From Diabrotica undecimpunctata (taxonomy: Eukaryota; Arthropoda; Insecta; Coleoptera; Chrysomelidae), in assembly GCF_040954645.1 (NCBI RefSeq), contig NC_092806.1:30157644-30221643 (forward strand): 64,000 nucleotides of DNA, given 5' to 3'. Below are positions 58,298 through 64,000 of the stretch, piece by piece; positions within the stretch are counted from its first letter, which is position 1, and each line of letters opens with the position of its first letter. The notes under the pieces are model-generated. The model made no database searches. It was not told the origin of the DNA and saw only the letters and a list, made by a program, of their open reading frames with translations. A program made the position numbers and the translations under genes.

Positions 58298-59469
58298 CTT
58301 ACTTAGACTCGGTCTTATAGGTACTAGCCTTGTTTACACTTTTGAAGTTAACTTTGGAGCCAACTTTAGTTAAAAAAGTAATTTTCACTACAATCATTTG
58401 TGGCCTAATCCCACATTAACCTAATATTTAACATATAAAGGTATAAAGATAATTCGAAATTTTATCGTTAAATTAATTAGATTAGTATTTTCATAAACTA
58501 ATTTTTGATCTAGTTTATTTAATATTAAGGTAATATTACCCTCAGCTGATTATACACAACATTAGCTTATAACAACTCCAGTATTACCTACTCATAACCA
58601 TGATCGCTTTTCCCTTTTATCTTACTGTTCCATGTTGTTTTCATTAACGCAACACAGCTGCAACTTGCAACTCTTCTATTGTTGTTTCTGCAAACATGGT
58701 TTTCTCTTGTATATATCCAATTCAGAATTCAAATCTTGACATCATAGCAGCAAATAGTTCTGTTTACAAGTAAACAGTAGTAATAATGAGGGTAAAATAT
58801 GAGTTAGATGTTCTATATGGAACGTGGGAGACATAAACCAGTTTCTGGATATTCACATTATAAATTAGAATTTGTTACGAATGTAATTACAAGGACCTGG
58901 ATTCGAAGCTCGGCGGTATTGTAGAGAGAGGGTTAAAGGTTGTAACAAACTGGATAACTAGGACGGATACGCGTTTATCTAACGGCAGGTGAGGGACGAC
59001 AGCGAGTAGGCTTGCAGTCTCGAAACTTGATCGATGATTTAAATGGGTTTGTCTTATCTGTAATTCAGTTAACTGGAATAGAATTACGCTTATCGTTAAG
59101 AGAACAAGATATGTGCTGAATATTCGGTTAACCGTTATAACGAATTTTGTTTGAAACCTAGCAACACAAATATGGAGAATAGAAGGCAGATCCTACTATG
59201 TACCGAAAAATTGTCTACTTTATAAAAGTTGAATATGAGAACAATTTAATAAGACATACGATACCATCAGATGCGGTCAAATTTCATCAAACTGGTTGAA
59301 GTCTACATTTCAGTCTTTCCAAGTAATCCAATTTTAAGACTTGTAGTGAATATGGCCTTATAAGTTTAATGAACCACACCCTTAAAGTGTTCTTGTATAT
59401 TATCGTGTATTATCCATTTCAGAATACAAACAAAATTAGAACAAAGCAAGTAAAACACAGCTCGGCTTT
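58298..59469. other. AT-rich stretch, nothing recognised
   Basis: No supported feature on either strand. Confidence 0.4.
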
Positions 59470-59780
59470 AGATATGGTTTTGGAATGCGAAAGCCCCTCT
59501 TTGCAATGCAAGTTTTCTTCGTCTTCTTCGGCTTTTTCCATTATAAGTTCGCCGTTTTTTTTCTTCATAGTCTCTATCTATAATAGCATTTCTTATGTAT
59601 GTTTTCCATTTGGTAGGAGGTCCCAGATAGTCTCCGTCTTCTTTCCGGTGGGTCCCAGTCCAATATTCTTTTCGCCCACCTGTGCACTGGCATTCTTTGT
59701 ATCATGGTTTGGTCAGACCACACACACTCAGGTTACTCGTTCATCTAACAGGACTCTCGAGATGCCGTAGGTTGAACTTT
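59470..59780 (-). pseudogene. Probable LINE tail relic
   Basis: The minus strand reads MIQRMPVHRWAKRILDWDP, then a degraded RRRRLSGTSYQ block, resembling the R-W-x-KR-I-x-x-W-P-x-x-RR-x-RG-x-P tail of RTE-type LINEs, and ends in a GAAGAAGA-like run near 59515-59530. Short and much changed. Confidence 0.4.
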
Positions 59781-59942
59781 GAAAATCATAATATTACGGC
59801 TAGCCCTCCAGAGGTGCAGCGTCAGAGGTTGGTTTGGTACAATATCTAATTTACCACCACGATATAACAGGACCCTCGTGAATTGTATAAATTTTATAAA
59901 TCGACCGACAATTTTTAGATAATACCGGATTTTTTCAAATAT

Positions 59943-60720
59943 ACAGTGTGTTCAATTAAGTCGGCATCATATGGGAAACATTTTATTATTAATTTTACGA
60001 AAAAAAGTTATTCTTTATAAAAAGTTGTGCAAAAGATGCTACCATCAGATATCAAATTTTATCAATCTTATACGAGATATGTCACAAAATATAAATTTCG
60101 GTCAAGAGTAAAGTACCTACCTTTATATTTCACAACATCGAAAATTGTTATTATGAAAGGTTTTTTTGGAATTAAAAACCATGTTTTAGTACGCAATTAC
60201 TTTCTTCGAATTGGAAAAAAAATTACAAATTTTTCTGAAATTACTGATCATTCCATCATTTTTATTTATTACAAATAAGTATGATAATTCTTTTATAATT
60301 AATTTTATGAAAAAAAGTTCTAAAATGGTCTAAAACCTATGATGCAATCATCAGATATCAAATTTGATTAATCGTATATGAGGTAGGTATGTAAAAAATT
60401 ATAATTTTCGCTTAGGAGTAACGTACCGTTTTATTTCACAATCTCGAAAATTTTTATTATAAAAAGGTGTTTGGACTTAAAAACTATGTTTTAATATGCA
60501 ATTACATTCTTCTAACTGAGAAACATTGAGAAAATTTTTCTCGAATTACCGATACCCAACATAATTGATAATTCCAAATAACTTTTTATTATAAAAATGT
60601 TTGATATTGCGAAATATAAAGGTACTTTACTCTTGAGCGAAATTTATATTTTTTGACATATCTCGTATAATATTGACAAAAGTTCATCTCTGATGGTTGC
60701 ATCTTAGGTTTTAAACTACG
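59943..60720. repeat. Direct and inverted repeat cluster, probably a non-autonomous DNA element
   Basis: A block of about 220 bp (60020-60240) is repeated in direct orientation at about 60300-60520 and again, in part, inverted at about 60575-60715. Shared words are CATCAGA, GAGTAAAGTACCT and ATATTTCACAA. The left edge near 59943 begins CAGTGTGTTCAATTAAGTCG. An 83-codon frame at 60027-60278 lies in the first block and is unlikely to be a gene. Confidence 0.7.
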
Positions 60721-62160
60721 GACAACTTCTTCTTTTTCTCTGTATCCTAACACTAAACACACAAGTAATGCGTGCAGTTCACCAAAGAACGCGAAAAGAA
60801 AAATTATCTTTTTTCAAATAAAACTACTCAGTTTATAGTAGATGATTAGTCCACTTTCTTGCTTACTTTGCCAACTACCTCTATCGCTTTAATTATTATT
60901 TTCAAATGTTTCCATCAAAATATCTTTTGCAAATTCAAAAACAAATTGGATAAACAAAATGAACACGTGCTGCAAAATAGCTTGTACTCGCAATCAAACT
61001 CTGCAAATTAAAAACGGTGTGATGTGTACGCTCATATTTATTTGATTCAGTTTCAATAAATACAGGGCTGGAGGATGACCTTCTCTTTATCAAGCACTCT
61101 AATGTCAAACATCGATAAAAACTGCACTTCTTGGCTACTTGTTTCTTTTTATACAGAAGTAGATGTTTGTTAGTGATTAAATACTCTATTCTTTTTCATT
61201 TTATTATATTATTTTTTTAGTAATTGCAATAATATAGAAAAGTAAATCTTTTCTTATTTATCAAGTTTTAATGTATGTTTTGTTGGTTATGCACTATCTT
61301 ACATTTATTTTCCCGGATATGTGAGTTGAAAGTTCCTATTTTAAAAGAGTGAGATAATTACGTTAACTACATGTTAGGTTTAAGCATAAAGCATACATAT
61401 CACCATCTAGCTAGAAATAAGTGTAGACTGTTTTTTTTTAATAATTTAATATTTTTGACATCAAAAAATAATTTTGGTGATCAGTAGCTAAAAAAAAAAC
61501 AGAAATATTTAATAACTTGACAATGCATTCTTCGGCTAAGAAAATAATGGGTTATTTATTCAAATTGCTATACTTCTAATAATAAATTAAAGTATATTTT
61601 TTATTCAATTTAGTTAACAAAATTGTAGATTTCAAAGGGGTCTTTTGGAGTTGTAGAATTTTTCACACTGTGATCTGATGTATCTGTTTTATACCTATGT
61701 ATAACTGTGTATAACTTCATCTCTGTTTTAGTCCAAAAGGTTCAAACTTCTAAGAAAACCTATTCTAATTATTATTATCTACCGTAGCTAAGTTTGTTGT
61801 CTGATATCATGTTCTAAAAATATTGACTAACCATTACCCCACAGATGCAGAAAATATGCTAGACTATGTCTGAGTTTAGCGATCATCAATACCAGCTTAA
61901 GGCGCAGAGGAAATGATCCTGGTTCGACTTGAATCTGGACTACCACAAGCATAACTGGATCAGTTTAAATGGTTGTGGTACTGCCATGAAGAATGCAACT
62001 GGAAACCACCCCATGGTCACATGGTTTACGTTATTTTATAATAAGTTTAGTAAAGGGTTAAGTGATTAATTGTTCAGAATTTTAATTATAACGTGATTTA
62101 TTTTTTAATTAAATTAGGTGTACTCATATGAGTACAATGGGCGTATGGCAAAAATTTTTG
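60721..62160. other. AT-rich stretch; GC-richer patch at about 61850-62030
   Basis: Mostly featureless. The patch around 61850-62030 includes GGAAACCACCCCATGGTCAC and is less AT-rich. It could be part of a retroelement 5' leader, but I have no second copy here to support this. Confidence 0.3.
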
Positions 62161-62184
62161 ATACTTTACAGTTTTGTTACAGAA

Positions 62185-63960
62185 ATGGCGTCTGTAGATG
62201 ATTTTGAGAATATTATTGTTCGAAATTTCTCTGCAAATAAATTCGACAGTTTACCTTCAGCTTAAGAAGATATTTTTGTGCTTCTAATTCTCGGTCTGAT
62301 GTAACTATTATTATTATTCCTCCAGGCCCAGATATGCTAACTGATGAGAAAGACATTGAGGATGATAACAGTATAAAAGGAAATTTGACACTACCTAAAG
62401 ACGTTGTAGAATATATTAAAGTTCATTGCTCTTCAGATGAAGATAAAGACTTAGAAGATAAACCTTTGGCTTCTTCTTCTTGTGGTGCCTATCCGTTACG
62501 GATGTTGGCTACTAGCATGACAATTCTAACTTTATTGACCGCAGCTCGAAATAGTCCTGAAGTGATCAAGGAAAACCATTTTCGTAAGTTCTGGAGCCAA
62601 GTTATTCTTCTTCTTCCTGCTCCCCTCTTTCCGTAAACCTTTCCCTGTAATATAAGTTGCAGCAGGTTATATCTATGATCGTTTCGCATTATATATCCAA
62701 GATGATATTTCACAGTGAAACAGCTTGCGCTGTTTCACTGTGGATATAATTTCACATGTTTTATCCAACCGACATAGAACCTCAATGTTTGTTATTCGGT
62801 CCACCCAGGAGATCCTCAGTATCCGTCTATAACACCACATCTCAAACGTCTCGAGTTTTCCAATGGATGCCTGGGTTAGTGTCCATGATTCAACCCTATA
62901 GAGCAGCACTGTAAACACATAGCATCTCAATAAACGGATTTTTGTTTTTAAGGGTAGGTCGTGGCTCTTAAATATCTTGCTAATTCTGACAAATGCTGAC
63001 CTGGCTTTTTCAATTCTTTGTTTTATCTCAACTGAGTGGTCCCATTGGTCAGTATTTGTTGCTGATCTACTAGTAATTGACTAGGTGGAATATGCTTCTT
63101 ACTGATGATCATGTACTTTGTTGGCTTGATGTTAAAATCAAGCCCGTATTCTTGACTGATTCTCCACAATTGCGTTACTGGTGTCTGTAAACCTTCTAAA
63201 CTGTCTGCAAAGAGGATGGTGTCGTCTGCATATCTAAGGTTATTCAAGCGCTCACCATTTATGAGAATACCCTCTTCGATATGCTCTAAGGCCTGGCTCA
63301 TAGACGTTAAATAATAGGGGAGAGAGTATGCAGCCCTGTCGTATTCATATCTTTATTGCAACTTCTTCTGTTAGTTGGTCTTTCACCCGAATGGTTGCTG
63401 ATTGGTTGTAGTATATGTTCTTCATTACTCGAAGGTCTTTGTCGTCCAGATATAAAGCGTTACATACATTCACCTTGTCGACAATACAGCATTACCAGCA
63501 TATGATAAAATGGTAAAAGTTCAACCTCTTCTAACACGTCTGAAGCAGAATTACAGACAGTTGGGTATTTTCTTGAACATTTATGTGTTGATGAACCTAT
63601 GGTTCAATTCTTTTTAAAACATACCATTAAGCAATTTATAAAAAGTAAACCTATTAGATTTGGCTACAAAAATTGGTTATTATGTAGTGCCAATGGATAT
63701 TGTTATGCCGTAGATACTTATTGTGGAGCCAAAAATATTGATAAGAAAAGAAGTCTACCAATAGGATCAGAAATAGTTCTCGATATGGTAGACCACATCG
63801 CTTGCCCATCAGACCACACATTATGTTTTGGTAACTTCTTTACAAGTTACAATTTTTTAAAGGAATTAAAAAGAATAGAAATTAGAGCTACTGGAACTGT
63901 AAGAGACAATACTACAAAAATCTCAACAAAAATTGTCCCCTATCAAACGCTAAACATTTG
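62185..63960 (+). pseudogene. piggyBac-type transposase relic, split by a LINE and cut by the window edge
   Basis: The N-terminal part starts MASVDDFENIIVRN, stops, and resumes in another frame as RSDVTIIIIPPGPDMLTDEK, then DDNSIKGN and VHCSSDEDKDLEDKPLA, the acidic head of piggyBac-like proteins. A LINE follows (62469-63480). From about 63497 the transposase returns: YDKMVKVQPLLTRLKQNYRQ, LCVDEPMVQFF (first catalytic Asp), KPIRFGYKNWLLCSANGY, HTLCFGNFFTSYNFLKEL and IRATGTVRDN. Family members have FDNFFTS; here the second catalytic Asp is Gly (CFGN). The stretch between head and core is missing. Frameshifts lie near 63580 and 63930. Confidence 0.85.
62469..63480 (-). pseudogene. LINE RT and tail inserted in piggyBac relic
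   Basis: The minus strand has LYLDDKDLRVMKNIYYNQSA, QGCILSPLLFNVYE, NNLRYADDTILFADSLEGLQ (intact YADD, about 63215), VLLYRVESWTLTQASIGKLE and, at the end, GRRRITWLQNLRKWF with LFRAAVNKVRIVMLVANIRN. The stop is followed by a GAAGAAGAAG tail at about 62469-62480. Same family as 27708-28784 and 43341-44689. It is 5'-truncated in the early RT, frameshifted near 63300, and has a 30-bp local inverted duplication at about 62712-62745 (CAGTGAAACAGC). No target duplication is visible, so the insertion may have come with a deletion of piggyBac sequence. Confidence 0.88.
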
Positions 63961-64000
63961 AAAAAACAAGACAGGTTATTTTGAACATCAATAGGTCAAG

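Overview
The window looks like AT-rich, transposon-dense nuclear DNA from an insect. The retroelement and transposon families seen (RTE-like, Jockey-like and R2-like LINEs, Penelope-like elements, hAT, pogo, piggyBac and several Tc1/mariner-type lineages) and the many (TA)n arrays fit a large insect genome, possibly a beetle, but the species cannot be read from the sequence. I found no host protein-coding gene, rRNA gene or ordinary tRNA gene. Nearly every recognisable coding stretch is a transposon gene, and most are broken, truncated or nested.

Layout. 1-1900: the 5' part of a LINE on the minus strand, open to the window edge. 1987-3703 and 4773-5495: two hAT elements, each bounded by a perfect 8-bp target duplication. 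6000-11280: LINE tails and a minus-strand LINE relic. 12040-15190: a gag relic and a LINE relic, each enclosed by (TA)n arrays. 16634-18012: a long-spaced DDE transposase split by a tRNA-derived SINE. 18360-19640: a decayed TE protein gene split by a LINE tail. 20719-21622: a Penelope-type GIY-YIG relic fused to a LINE tail. 22052-24504: an internally deleted pogo/CENP-B-like transposon. 24960-28784: Penelope and LINE relics, including a nested unit with direct terminal repeats. 30069-33720: a large inverted repeat with arms of about 1.34 kb. 35346-37515: Tc1-like and long-spaced DDE relics. 38251-40066: a MITE in a (TA)n array and a LINE with a target duplication. 41575-44762: Jockey-like and RTE-like relics. 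44776-47842: a nested mariner-like element carrying a tyrosine-recombinase-like fragment and a 175-bp palindrome. 47990-49775: an R2-like LINE relic. 50662-52629: a short-TIR transposon of the same family as 18360-19640. 54374-58297: an apparently full-length two-ORF LINE. 62185-63960: a piggyBac relic split by a LINE.

The only element that looks potentially active is the LINE at 54374-58297, with intact ORF1 (236 aa) and ORF2 (998 aa from its first Met). ORF1 ends on a canonical -1 slippery heptamer, and the -1 frame leads directly into ORF2, so a frameshift fusion is a specific, testable possibility. Other items worth attention are the 1.34-kb inverted repeat (a possible dsRNA source), the terminal motif arrays of two DNA transposons, the palindrome next to the recombinase fragment, and the repeated enclosure of TE pieces in (TA)n arrays.
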